Part shown: positions 1 through 8,529 of the stretch, in pieces
Layout: each line of letters begins with the position of its first letter
Position numbering within the stretch: the first letter of the stretch is position 1
Assembly: GCA_009801015.1 (NCBI GenBank)
Contig: VHZZ01010983.1
Span: 7,643 to 28,199, forward strand
DNA length: 20,557 bases
Reading direction: 5' to 3'
Source of the DNA: Silene noctiflora
Taxonomy: Eukaryota > Streptophyta > Magnoliopsida > Caryophyllales > Caryophyllaceae
Made by a program: the position numbers and the translations under genes
Notes under the pieces: model-generated
Seen by the model: the letters and a program-made list of their open reading frames with translations, nothing else
What the model was told of the DNA's origin: nothing
Database searches by the model: none

Positions 1-613
1 AAAAAAAAAAAAAAATTACTTGTAAAATTCCGGTGACAAGGAATGTTCCGGCGATGTGGTGGTGCTGCTGTGGCGGTGGTCGGCAGTGACGGTGGTGGAG
101 GGATGTCGAAATATGGTGGTGTAAGATGATGAATTTTTGGGAATTTTGGTTGGGAGAGTTTTTGTTGAGTTAGGGAGGGAAAAGGGTAGTATCGTCTTTT
201 TTTTAACAAACACCGACTATATTTACTAAAACGTCGACTACGAATTACAATCCGGTTGATAATAAGTCATGGAAAAGTATGATATACTTATGTAAGGCGG
301 TTTATATAAGTGTAAGTGTAAGTACCATTTATAAGTTCATTGACTTAAATATCCTAGATTAATCACTTTTAGTACGTACCTAATTGAAATTAAGGTTATT
401 ATTGTTTTTATTTAATGGTTTTACATGTAAAATTGTTTTATATAGGATTTCTCAAACAAAATAAAGGTAGTTTTTTCTTCACATGATATTCATTATTTCT
501 CTTATTTCAAGTAATTGAAAATAATTTTAATTTAATACAAAATAAAGATTACAGTAGTTCAAATTTTGATCATATAAACTAGTTTAATCAAATAAAAACT
601 ATCTAAAGTATTA
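1..613. other. AT-rich intergenic DNA, no gene recognised
   Basis: Opens with a 15-base A run. Bases 30-180 are GGTGG-rich, so the minus strand encodes a Ser/Thr/Pro-rich open frame of 65 codons with no recognisable domain; I do not call it a gene. The rest is AT-rich with no evident structure. Confidence 0.5.
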
Positions 614-1430
614 GGAGCATGTTTGGCCAAGTTTTTAGAACATAATTTTTGTTTTCAAAAGTGATTTCCAAAAACTCATTTTCTAGAAATTGGGGCATGT
701 TTAGTTAAACTTATAATAAAAGACTTTTGATAACTTTTTAATGTTTGGTCTAACTTGTTTAAAAAAAAATCATTTTAACATTGTAAATAAATACATGTAT
801 AAAATAGAGTATCGTCTTTTATAGTATTATCATTATTATTATAAACACACATTATAATTACATAAATTCTTATTTAAGATGGGTGTATCCATCTTAAGCT
901 TAAGTCGAGTCAAGTAATTAGAATAAGACAAAAACATAATGTATGGGAAAATGCAAAAGATTTATCTTATATACTCAAGTGGTATGATAGTTGACCCGTT
1001 CTAATAATGTTAAGACGAAAAAATAAGAAATAAAGAGTATAAGAAATAGTAGCTTGTAGATAGGACACCTTCATATACTAATAGCCCAATGAGTGAATTC
1101 ATATAATTCACTTCAAAATTTTACCCTAGTATGAGATCATATAAGAGATTTTAGTGAGCAGACTTGCAAGGATTTTGCAATCAGATAATTAAAAGGAAAT
1201 AAGAAGTAGAAGTAGTTATTTGTTGCTTCTATTTTTAGGGACCAAATTTGATGTTTGTCTAAAAATTAAAAAAAAACATTTTAAATCTTTGTGTTTATAC
1301 ATAGCTTAAAAAAGTAATTTTTGTTTTTCTAAAAATTAATGTTTGTCCTAATTTGTGTTTATACATAGTGAAAAAACATTTTTAAAAGTGTGGTCAAACA
1401 CATATTAAACTTCATGTCAAACATAATTTA
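614..1430. mobile_element. possible hAT-like non-autonomous element, limits approximate
   Basis: The left end, GCATGTTTGGCCAAGTTTTT, resembles the inverse of the right end (GTGGTCAAACACA near 1390-1402, or GTCAAACATAAT near 1416-1428). Inside, TGTGTTTATACATAG occurs twice (about 1289 and 1351), and related TGTTTGGT/TGTTTGTC ends recur near 690, 745, 1250 and 1340. This suggests nested or internally duplicated copies. No firm target-site duplication was found. Confidence 0.35.
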
Positions 1431-1564
1431 ACCTTTTTGTTTCGGATTGGGTAGATCCTTTCTCTTATCTATCTTAAATCTTTTAATGGAAAAAATTTCA
1501 ACCATCTTTGTTGACGTTCTCCTTTTTTAAAAAAAAAAATCAACTTTAATATGCTCCCCATTTT

Positions 1565-1755
1565 AGCCTAAAAGCAACCTCTTTAAGCTAAGTTCAGTAA
1601 AATTAAGTTAAGTTTAAAAAAGATAAGTTCTTAAAAATTAAGTTCAGCAAAATTAAGTTTAGAAAAGTTCAAAAAATTAAGTTCGGTTCAAACAAAATTA
1701 AGTTAAGTGCATAAAAGTTAAACTCTAAAAGTTAAGCAAAATTAAAAGTTTTAAA
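1565..1755. repeat. degenerate AAGTTCAGCAAAATTAAGTT-type repeat
   Basis: The motif AATTAAGTTCAG/AAAATTAAGTTAAGT recurs about eight times with variable spacing. It is a loose minisatellite-like tract with no fixed period and no coding potential. Confidence 0.55.
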
Positions 1756-1838
1756 ATATTAACAAGATATAAAATAATGATACAACTTTCATTCAAATCG
1801 ATATAACAAGTCTAGATTAATTGTTTATCTTATATTTT

Positions 1839-2598
1839 CGTAATTTATTTTCGCAGTACGTTTTTTACTCATTTCAGTACATTTCGTACCAAACTTTCCA
1901 TTTTCTACCCCTACTCAAAAACAGCAAACCTAGTTCTCTTCCCTCTTCTCTCTATTGTTAACTCTTCAACCCGCCAAAAAATACCCAAATTTCTTCAATT
2001 ATGAATGATAATTCAAGTATAAAGCATGTATTAAATCCATTTTTATTAATTAAATTGATTATTTGTATTATTTGTTACTATAATTTTGTATTTTTTGTTA
2101 ATTAGGGTTTATGTTTAATATAATTAAGCGTTAATTGGTGAGGATGGTGGGGTGTTGGTTTTCTGAGATTTCGCCGGTGAGATGGTCGTTTGTCGCTGGC
2201 GAGAAGGACGGCAGAGGGGCCGACGACCGTTCGATGGGGGCTTGGATGGGAGAGATAAATAGGGAGGCATGAGTGGGTCGTCGGCGGTGAGGATGTGCAG
2301 GAGTGATTGGTCGGCAAGTCTGGGTGGGAGGCAAGCGCTGGTGGCCGCTAGTGGTGGTAGTGTTTGTGGTTAATGTGTAGTAGTAGTATATTTTTTTTTT
2401 TGTTTGGTATACTGTGTAGTAGTAGTATATGGTAGTACGTTTGTGTTGGTTTTGATTTCATTTTTTTTATGTAGTACTGGACATTGGAGGAGAATAGATT
2501 AGAGAAATGAGAGAGAAAGTGGTAGGGGAAATGAGAGGGGTATAATTGTCAATAGTGTACTGTGATGAGTAAAATGTGTATTGCGAAGATCAGCACCC
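1839..2598. mobile_element. non-autonomous long-TIR DNA transposon (760 bp), possibly Mutator-like
   Basis: It is flanked by the 8-bp direct repeat TATATTTT (1831-1838 and 2599-2606). The left end, from 1839, and the reverse complement of the right end share TTCGCARTAC, then TTTTACTCAT and CAGTACA at matching spacing. The right terminus reads GGGTGCTGATCTTCGC inward. The right arm, over about 110 bp, also matches 19864 onward. The interior (2135-2360) is markedly more GC-rich than the ends and may be captured sequence. No open frame in it looks like a real gene. Confidence 0.65.
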
Positions 2599-2606
2599 TA
2601 TATTTT

Positions 2607-2904
2607 ATACTTTAAAAAACACCCATTTAAGTTCTACCGTCCCGCCTATCTCCCACGTGCTCATTAAAAACAAACTACCCATTTATTATTAACGCACACT
2701 CCTACTCCTTTATCTACACTAATCTCCCTCAATAGGCAATGGATTCGATGGTGTGAACTGAAATGAATATGAAAAAAGTGATCGAGGAAAATGATAATAT
2801 AAAAATAGATTAGATAATTAGGTCCAAAAAATGTATTTATGATTTACTTTTTATTTGTATATAATGGTACTAATTTATATAAAGGAAAGTATTTTATTAT
2901 CGAT
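2607..2904. other. intergenic spacer, nothing recognised
   Basis: AT-rich between the long-TIR element and the NHL 3'-flank block. No open frame or repeat that I could support. Confidence 0.5.
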
Positions 2905-3233
2905 CTTGTTCTCAGCCATCAATAACTATAGTACTATACAAATCAGCAAAACCAACTCATCTACATCTACTAACGACTTAAAACATATCATATGAACAAG
3001 AACAGCAGCAACATTAAGTAACCTAAGCTCGATCAACAACCGCCTCTACCTATAATCACCGCTACTTAATAATAATTCTTTACTTCCGAACAACATAATA
3101 CTTCCTCTATTTCATTTAATATGTATACATTTTAAAATAATGTGATGGATATATTTTCTCGCGTATACAATCAAATGAAACAAGGACGTAACTCAAAATA
3201 TAAAACCACCTCTGATCGAACATTTCCAAAAAA
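2905..3233. repeat. single copy of the NHL 3'-flank block
   Basis: GTTCTCAGCCATCAATAACT, CCTAAGCTCGATCAACAACC and TTTACTTCCGAACAA match, in order, both units left of NHL copy 2. Homology with the right-hand copy therefore begins near 2905. The block includes the MITE at 3101-3188. Confidence 0.6.
3101..3188. mobile_element. Stowaway-like MITE (88 bp) downstream of NHL copy 1
   Basis: It is flanked by TA on both sides (3099-3100, 3189-3190). The left end reads CTTCCTCTATTTCATTTAAT and the right end is its imperfect reverse complement, GTATACAATCAAATGAAACA then AGGACG. TA duplication, small size and the CTYCCTCYRTTYCATTT terminus fit plant Stowaway (Tc1/mariner) MITEs. Confidence 0.7.
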
Positions 3234-3668
3234 ACGTATACAATCAAATGAAACAGCGAAAGCGACAGAAATCACCCAACTCACTCACGCCAATCCGACA
3301 GCACATCGTTTCAGACCACCAGTAAAATTACCGTTAGAAGCATTANCCCTAAAATCAACCCCCAAATCATCACACAAAACCCTAAGAATCCATCTCCGAG
3401 CTCTCCAACCACCGCGATTAAACGAAACAACAGCAATCACCTGTAAATCAAACTCAANCTCACCTTTACTCCGATCACCATTAAAATCCTTCAAAACATC
3501 TCCACTAACATACACCGACGACACAACAAGTGTTGCATTCACAACCGTCAGATCACCGCCACCTTGATCGAACAGACAGAAGTTCATTCTGCGTCAAAAA
3601 CGCCGATTTATAATACAATCGCGCAATAATTTGATCATAATAGAGATGTAGGTTCCGGTTAGGGTTAG
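3234..3668. repeat. near-identical tract shared with 6438-6872 (likely gene conversion)
   Basis: Aligned with a constant offset of 3204, these 435 bp show six substitutions and two Ns and no indels, about 98.6% identity. The tract starts at ACGTATACAATC and ends at GGTTAGGGTTAG. To the right, up to the ATG, I estimate about 90% identity with several indels. To the left the match breaks down at once. Confidence 0.8.
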
Positions 3669-3996
3669 AAGCAGCGAGGCGCGAGGAGCATGGTTGTCAC
3701 AGCGGAGAACGCGGTGGTGGTGAGGTTTAGGGAGGAGAGAGAAAGTGAAGTGACGGTTATAATTGAGACACGTGGACAGAGGATTAGCCATGCGATGAAG
3801 AGGAGTGTGCTGAAGATTATGAAGGTGAAGATAATAGAGGAGATGATGATGCGGTAGCGGCAACGCGTGGCGGAAGTGGTGGATGTTGCGGTGGCACGTG
3901 GGAGTTGTATGGTTGGTTGTTGTAGTTTGGGTAGTAGTAGTTGTTTGTAGGTTGGGCTGGGTAGCCCAATACCGGCAGTCGGGTCGGGTCAGTCAT
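3285..3996 (-). pseudogene. NDR1/HIN1-like pseudogene, copy 1
   Basis: This is a second copy of the NHL sequence, offset by about 3204-3207 bp. The start codon (3994-3996) and Pro/Asn/Tyr-rich N-terminus are recognisable (MTDPTR, YPAQPTNNYYYPNYNNQ). After PPLPPR a one-base deletion relative to copy 2 throws the membrane segment out of frame. Further indels follow, including about 9 nt missing and an altered stretch near 3669-3690. The same junction disruption as in copy 2 is present near 3577-3587. The C-terminal half stays open for 100 codons (3587-3285), with two undetermined bases at 3346 and 3458 and two clear substitutions near the RRWILRVL segment. Homology to copy 2 stops within about three bases upstream of the ATG, so the matching promoter is absent. 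Confidence 0.85.
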
Positions 3997-4575
3997 TCAA
4001 AGAAAATGTGCAAAGAGTAATCCATGAATGAAAAGACTAGTTAAACATTTTGGGCAAAAAAGCAAATACTGAAAAGTAAAATCTATTATCTAGGCCATAC
4101 TAGTCACTTTTGGGCCTATTTCTATCTACATCTTTCTAATTTTATTCTCTATTTTTCCTATCTGCGACGATAAACTAGTCTGCACTTAACTATGCGAATG
4201 TTAGCTAACTTAGCTGATTAAAAAGGGTGGCATTTGTGACCTCAATTTAAATTTCCGTAAACATCGATGCTACTCTAGTGTCTCCCTCTACCAAGGAAAT
4301 AATACAAATGGCCCTAAAATCAACCAAAGAAGTTCCAAATACAGTGAATGGATCATGTTCTTCTCCCCTACATACTATCAGTCAGCAGTGCTTCACATTT
4401 AACATCAGCAGTACAAACTCGAAAGGAAGTAACCAGATCGAAACATCTAGCAGTATAAATATGGCATTATATATGGGCCAGGAATCTGGATACCACATCA
4501 AATCAGCTTCCATAGGGTTTTAAAGTTATTGAGATAGTCTGACAGACTGACAGGGATAAGATAGCAGACGAGTAC
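3997..4575. other. spacer upstream of NHL copy 1, no recognised gene
   Basis: This should be the promoter side of copy 1, but it shares nothing with the sequence upstream of copy 2. A plus-strand open frame of 81 codons (4278-4523, MSPSTKEIIQMALKSTKE...) has no domain, signal peptide or family resemblance that I know, and I treat it as chance. Confidence 0.5.
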
Positions 4576-4601
4576 GCCCGAGCCCGAGCCCGAGCCCGAG
4601 G
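4576..4601. repeat. (GAGCCC)n microsatellite
   Basis: About four consecutive units of the hexamer CGAGCC, a GC-rich island in AT-rich surroundings. It lies in no recognised gene. Confidence 0.85.
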
Positions 4602-5483
4602 GTAGAAAAGGTATTTAAATTTAATACTGTAAGAGTAATGGTAAATCACTAAATCCTACAAGAAATAACGCTTAATAATTACTCCGTAATAACAATGTAC
4701 TAAAATACTAAACCAGTAAAACTAACAATGACATCAATCTTGCAAAATATACTCCTCAAAGTTCTCTTTGGCAATCCTGTAAAGTGACTCAACCAGGTTG
4801 AACTACAGGTTTACTGTGTGTCCCATACTCGACAGTCGACACTTCAACATTCTGAGCGACACCGCAGTTTGAAACTTCATTGAACAAGATCAAGTTTTTT
4901 TTTCCTACAAATATCCACTTCCGTTCTCCTATACTTTGTCACGCACGACACTTGCAGGCTTACGACTAAGCTAGAGTAACATATATCAAGTCATCTTTTA
5001 GCATTAATAAACTTAGCTAGAGTAACATATATCAAGTTCCACTATAAGCATCAACATCGCTAAGAAAACATCAAACTCTCTTCCATTCCCCAAAATTACC
5101 CGTCCCAAATATTCGCCCAGGAAGAAAGTCTACGATAAAACCAAACCAATACTCATTCAAAGCAACCCAAAAACTTAGATCAGACAGCCTTACATGTGAA
5201 ATCATTCTACACTACTAACCTATAATCATTCTACAATATCGATGCTTGCATGTTCTAAACACCGTCTGATTATCTCTAAAATACCTACCTATTCTGCACT
5301 TACACTCACCTCCCTTTCCCTAAAATACCAAGTAATCTAGCTCAATCCCGCTCACATTCATTCTTGCTCAATTCCTATTACAGCATCCAAATTCTCATTC
5401 ATTAATACAAAAGAAAGCTCGATAATCAAATGCAATTCAATTAAACAACAATTAGGTTTCGAGACCATCAATAAACCAACTCC
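4602..5483. other. strand-asymmetric non-coding tract (A and C rich on the plus strand)
   Basis: No gene seen. C greatly exceeds G on the plus strand: 19 C to 3 G in 5041-5100 and 21 C to 3 G in 5281-5340. The skew continues through the duplicated 3' flank to about 6480. Confidence 0.6.
4969..5037. repeat. 23-bp direct repeat, period 46
   Basis: AGCTAGAGTAACATATATCA plus AGT occurs at 4969-4991 and again, unchanged, at 5015-5037. Confidence 0.85.
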
Positions 5484-5906
5484 ATAACCAATTGCGGTTC
5501 ATTCATGCTCAACTCCTCTGTAGTCTGTTCCACATAGTGCATACAACTCGTTCATCAAACCAAGAAAAAACTCGATAACCAAATGCAATTCAACTCAACA
5601 ACAATTAGAGTTCTAGACCATCAATAAACTATACAATCAACAAAACTTACTCATCTACATCTACTACCTACTTAAAACATATCATAATAAGAACAGCAGC
5701 AGCAGCCACATTATCTAACCTAAGCTCGATCAACAACCGTCTTTAGCTATAATCACTGCTTCTTAATTCTTTACTTCCGACCAAAATAATACTTCCTCTA
5801 TTCCATCTAATCATATATACTATAAAATAATGCAACGGATATATTTAGGAAAACATATACAATCTAATGGAACAGCACCTATAAATCAAAATCAAAATCA
5901 AACTCA
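5484..5906. repeat. tandem duplication, unit 1, in the NHL copy 2 3' flank
   Basis: The unit runs from ATAACCAATTGCGGTTCATT through ACATAGTGCATA, ACCATCAATAAACTATAC and the MITE. The same order of landmarks repeats from 5907, with a period of about 423 bp at the left edge. Copies differ by many substitutions and small indels. Confidence 0.65.
5792..5879. mobile_element. Stowaway-like MITE (88 bp)
   Basis: TA flanks at 5790-5791 and 5880-5881. The left end is CTTCCTCTATTCCATCTAAT; the right end is CAATCTAATGGAACAGCACC. It is the same family and position as the elements at 3101 and 6300, inside the tandemly duplicated 3' flank of NHL copy 2. Confidence 0.65.
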
Positions 5907-6234
5907 ATAACCAAATGCAGTTCATTCATGTTCATTCATGCTAAACTGCTCTGTACAACATAGTGCATAATACTCATTCATCAATCTAAAAACGAAACAC
6001 GATAACCAAATATGAAATTCAATTAACCAACAATTAGAGTTCCTGACCATCAATAGACTATACAAATCAACAAAACCAATTCATCTCCGTCTCCATCTAC
6101 ATCTACATCTACACTACAAGTACAACTCCTTAAATCATAGAGTAACTATCATAAGAATAACAGCAGCAGCATTAAATAATCTACAACTATAATCGTCATT
6201 GCTACTTAACTCTTTACTTCCGAACAAAATAATA

Positions 6235-6278
6235 CTTCCTCCGTTCCATCTAATCGTATATGTTATAAAATAATCCTT
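6235..6278. mobile_element. truncated left half of a Stowaway-like MITE
   Basis: After a TA comes CTTCCTCCGTTCCATCTAAT and about 24 more bases of the element. Then a second copy of the flanking sequence (CCTTCCGAACAAAAGAATA) leads into the complete MITE at 6300. It looks like a small tandem duplication of flank plus MITE end. Confidence 0.55.
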
Positions 6279-6299
6279 TTCCTTCCGAACAAAAGAATA

Positions 6300-6391
6300 C
6301 TTCTTCTATTCCATTTAATCGTATACATTTTAAAATAACATGTGACGGATATATTTAGAAAAGCGTATACAATCAAATGAAACAGAGGACG
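6300..6391. mobile_element. Stowaway-like MITE (92 bp) downstream of NHL copy 2
   Basis: TA flanks at 6298-6299 and 6392-6393. The ends, read 5' to 3' inward, match at 21 of 27 positions (CTTCTTCTATTCCATTTAAT against CGTCCTCTGTTTCATTTGAT). This element corresponds in position to the one at 3101 in copy 1. Confidence 0.7.
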
Positions 6392-6437
6392 TAACTCAAA
6401 ACAGCACTGGCTACCTGTGACTGAAACATTTCAAAAA

Positions 6438-6872
6438 ACGTATACAATCAAATGAAACAGCGAAAGCGACAGAAATCACCCAACTCACTCACGCCAATCC
6501 GACAGCACATCGTTTCAGACCACCAGTAAAATTACCGTTAGAAGCATTAACCCTAAAATCAACCCCCAAATCATCACACAAAACCCTAAGAATCCGTCTC
6601 CGAGATCTCCAACCACCACGATTAAACGAAACAACAGCAATCACCTGTAAATCAAACTCAACCTCACCTTTACTCCGATCACCATTAAAATCCTTCAAAA
6701 CATCTCCACTAACATACACCGACGACACAACAAGTGTTGCATTCACAACCGTCAGATCACCGCCACCTTGATCGAACAGACAGAAGTTCATTCTGCGTCA
6801 AAAACGCCGATTTGTAATACAATCGCGCAATAATTTGATCATAATAAAGATGTAGATTCCGGTTAGGGTTAG
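6438..6872. repeat. partner of the near-identical tract at 3234-3668
   Basis: This is the matching segment in NHL copy 2. It covers the C-terminal half of the protein sequence, the frame disruption and about 50 bp of 3' flank. Confidence 0.8.
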
Positions 6873-7203
6873 CGACGGTGAGGCGGATGTTTGTCACGGC
6901 GGAGAACGCTGTGGCTGTGGTGGTGGTAAGGTTTAGGGAGGAGAGAGAAAGTGAAGTGACGGAAATGATTGGGACACGTGGGCGGAGGATTAGCCATACG
7001 ATGAAGAGGAGTGTGCTGAAGATTATGAAGGTGAAGATAATAGAGGAGATGATGCGGCGGTAGGCGGCGGCGCGTGGGGGAAGTGGTGGATGTTGCGGTG
7101 GCGCGTGGGGGTTGTATGGTTGGTTGTTGTAGTTTGGGTAGTAGTAGTTGTTTGTAGGTTGGGCTGGGTAGCCGGTTACCGGTGGTCGGGTCGGGTCAGT
7201 CAT
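6489..7203 (-). pseudogene. NDR1/HIN1-like (LEA_2 domain) membrane protein, frame-disrupted copy 2
   Basis: The minus-strand ATG at 7203 opens a frame with a Pro/Tyr/Asn-rich cytosolic stretch (residues 1-46). A single membrane segment follows (about 51-73, IISSIIFTFIIFSTLLFIVW), then the start of a LEA_2 domain with the family motif ANPNRN (111-116) and YYD. This frame ends at 6757, after residue 148. The rest of the LEA_2 domain, including DFNGDRSKGEVEFDL and RVLCDDLGVDF, continues in another frame from 6791 to the stop at 6489. The 715-nt span is 3n+1. A single surplus base near the NEL/LFDQ junction explains it, and the full length would be about 237 aa, normal for NHL proteins. NHL genes are usually intronless. 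Related proteins act at the plasma membrane in defence and stress responses. Whether a truncated product is made is unknown; a sequencing error is less likely because copy 1 shares the change. Confidence 0.85.
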
Positions 7204-7668
7204 TCGGAGCTTGTAATTTTGTTTTTCTGGAAAAATGGGGAAAGTGAGGAAGGTCAGTAGTGAGCACCGGTTGTAAATGGCACCGACTTTTTGAGGACCA
7301 TTTTTTGCGGTTTTATTCTAGTGTAAGGAAATCAATTGAGATTGAGATATTTTTACAAATAAATTTGTAAAATAGTTTGTGTATATATTATTCCTTTTGT
7401 CTCATAGGATAATCAACTCACCATCCTCAGTTTCACTAATTTTTATACGAGACGGTTTTACAAAATGTTGATGACCTGAGGTTCAAACTTCAAATCCCAT
7501 TAGCATTAAAATCGCTCTTATATCACTCTTTACGGAAGAAAAAAAAAATATATGATAAAGTTGTTGTGAAATCTCTCACATTTTTTATCTACTGAATGAA
7601 TAGGTGGATCTAGGAATTTTTCCGTTTAAATCATTTTTCTACAAATTGGGCCTAGCAATTTTAGATAT
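7204..7668. other. sequence upstream of NHL copy 2
   Basis: Would hold the promoter of the more complete NHL copy. I see no clear TATA box or known element. Near 7447 ACGAGACGGTTTTACAAAAT resembles dispersed plant repeat sequence; CCGTCTCACACAAGACT in kinase intron 2 (about 15323) is similar. Confidence 0.4.
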
Positions 7669-8086
7669 TCTATAAAAATGGTGGGCTTTACATATACTCT
7701 GCAAACTCTCATGTGTCTATCTTTGTAGAAAAAATTATTTTACCAATTATTTTAGACTACCATACATTTTACTTGTGACGTTATTTTATCATACACTGTC
7801 ACACTACAAAACAAAATATTTTAGTAACACTCATTTATCATCATTTTTTTTTACCATAGATGTATCTAATATTTAAGAAATGTAGACTACAACATTAAAT
7901 TTAACAAGTTAAATGTAAATTTTATCTCTTAATAAAAATAGAAAATAATGTAATTTTAACCTCTTAATACTAAACATTAATAATTTTAGAGTATAATATT
8001 AAATTTAAAGTTTAATTGTTAAATGCTAATTAATCTACATATTTACAATCTAAAAAAATCGTGCATTTGCACGGGATCTAAACTAG
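7669..8086 (+). mobile_element. short non-autonomous Helitron (3' end clear, 5' end tentative)
   Basis: The 3' end has the classic Helitron signature. A hairpin, CGTGC-ATTT-GCACG (8060-8073), is followed by nine bases and CTAG (8083-8086), with T next, as expected for insertion between A and T. The body is AT-rich, like small plant Helitrons. For the 5' end I suggest TCTATAAAAATGGTGGGC at 7669, but the preceding base is T rather than the expected A, so that limit is a guess. No Rep/helicase coding is present. Confidence 0.5.
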
Positions 8087-8087
8087 T
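8060..8087 (+). other. Helitron 3' terminus: hairpin plus CTAG/T
   Basis: A five-base GC-rich stem (CGTGC/GCACG) with a 4-nt loop, a 9-nt spacer, CTAG and the host T. Confidence 0.75.
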
Positions 8088-8129
8088 ATTGGACTAAGTA
8101 GATAGTTGTTGGTGTATACTTAATATATA

Positions 8130-8355
8130 TTTCCTCCGCTTGAGAATGGTTTTCGACATTGTTTTTGGCGGTACATAATGTGATAGTTTGACCATGATTT
8201 TCGCTTATATAATTTTTTTCAATTGAAAGTTTTTTATGAAAAAGTTTTATATCTTAATATTTATCCAAACCAGCTATATTTTTTACGAATTTATGGTCAA
8301 GTGTTAAGACTTTAAACTCTAAAAAGCAAATTTGAAATATACTTAGAAGAAAATG
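8130..8355. mobile_element. possible degenerate Stowaway-like element
   Basis: The left end reads TTTCCTCCGCTTGAGAATGG after TA. Internally AGTTTGACCATGATTTTCG (about 8185) is mirrored by CGAATTTATGGTCAAGTG (about 8287-8304). The right end is poorly preserved (ACTTAGAAGAAAA), so limits are uncertain. Confidence 0.3.
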
Positions 8356-8529
8356 AAGAAGTTATATGTTATTTTATTATGTTTTTTCTTTTTATTTGTT
8401 TATAGTGTGTTTCATTTTCCGTCTCATATATTGTCTTAAATAAGAATTTGTGATTGTCTTAATATTGACCTATTATACCTAATTTCCTCTATATAATGGA
8501 GGATGGACCAAGCTTATCGTGATTCATGA

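Larger units (their letters stand above)
5907..6393. repeat. tandem duplication, unit 2, in the NHL copy 2 3' flank
   Basis: This unit starts at ATAACCAAATGCAGTTCATT, repeats the landmarks of the unit at 5484 and is longer because of the extra partial MITE. It contains a short internal doubling of GTTCATTCAT. A single related block, without the early part, lies at 2905-3190 next to NHL copy 1. Confidence 0.6.

Noticed and set aside
2102..2334. Overlapping Pro/His/Ser-rich minus-strand frames in the long-TIR element
   Set aside because: Two frames are open at once over the same GC-rich patch with low-complexity products, which points to composition and not to a gene.
3142..3567. Plus-strand open frame of 141 codons with Ns
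   Set aside because: It runs antisense to the NHL copy 1 C-terminal half and through a MITE. No domain is visible, and the minus strand explains the sequence.
4278..4523. Plus-strand frame MSPSTKEIIQ... of 81 codons
   Set aside because: No family resemblance, no upstream promoter motif, no intron signals linking it to other exons. Its length is plausible by chance.
4576..4601. (GAGCCC)n as a coding Glu-Pro or Arg-Ala repeat
   Set aside because: No supported open frame runs through it; it is a plain microsatellite.
6878..7063. Plus-strand open frame of 61 codons (MRRMFVTAENAV...)
   Set aside because: It is antisense to the NHL N-terminal region, which has the recognisable membrane segment and ANPNRN motif on the minus strand.
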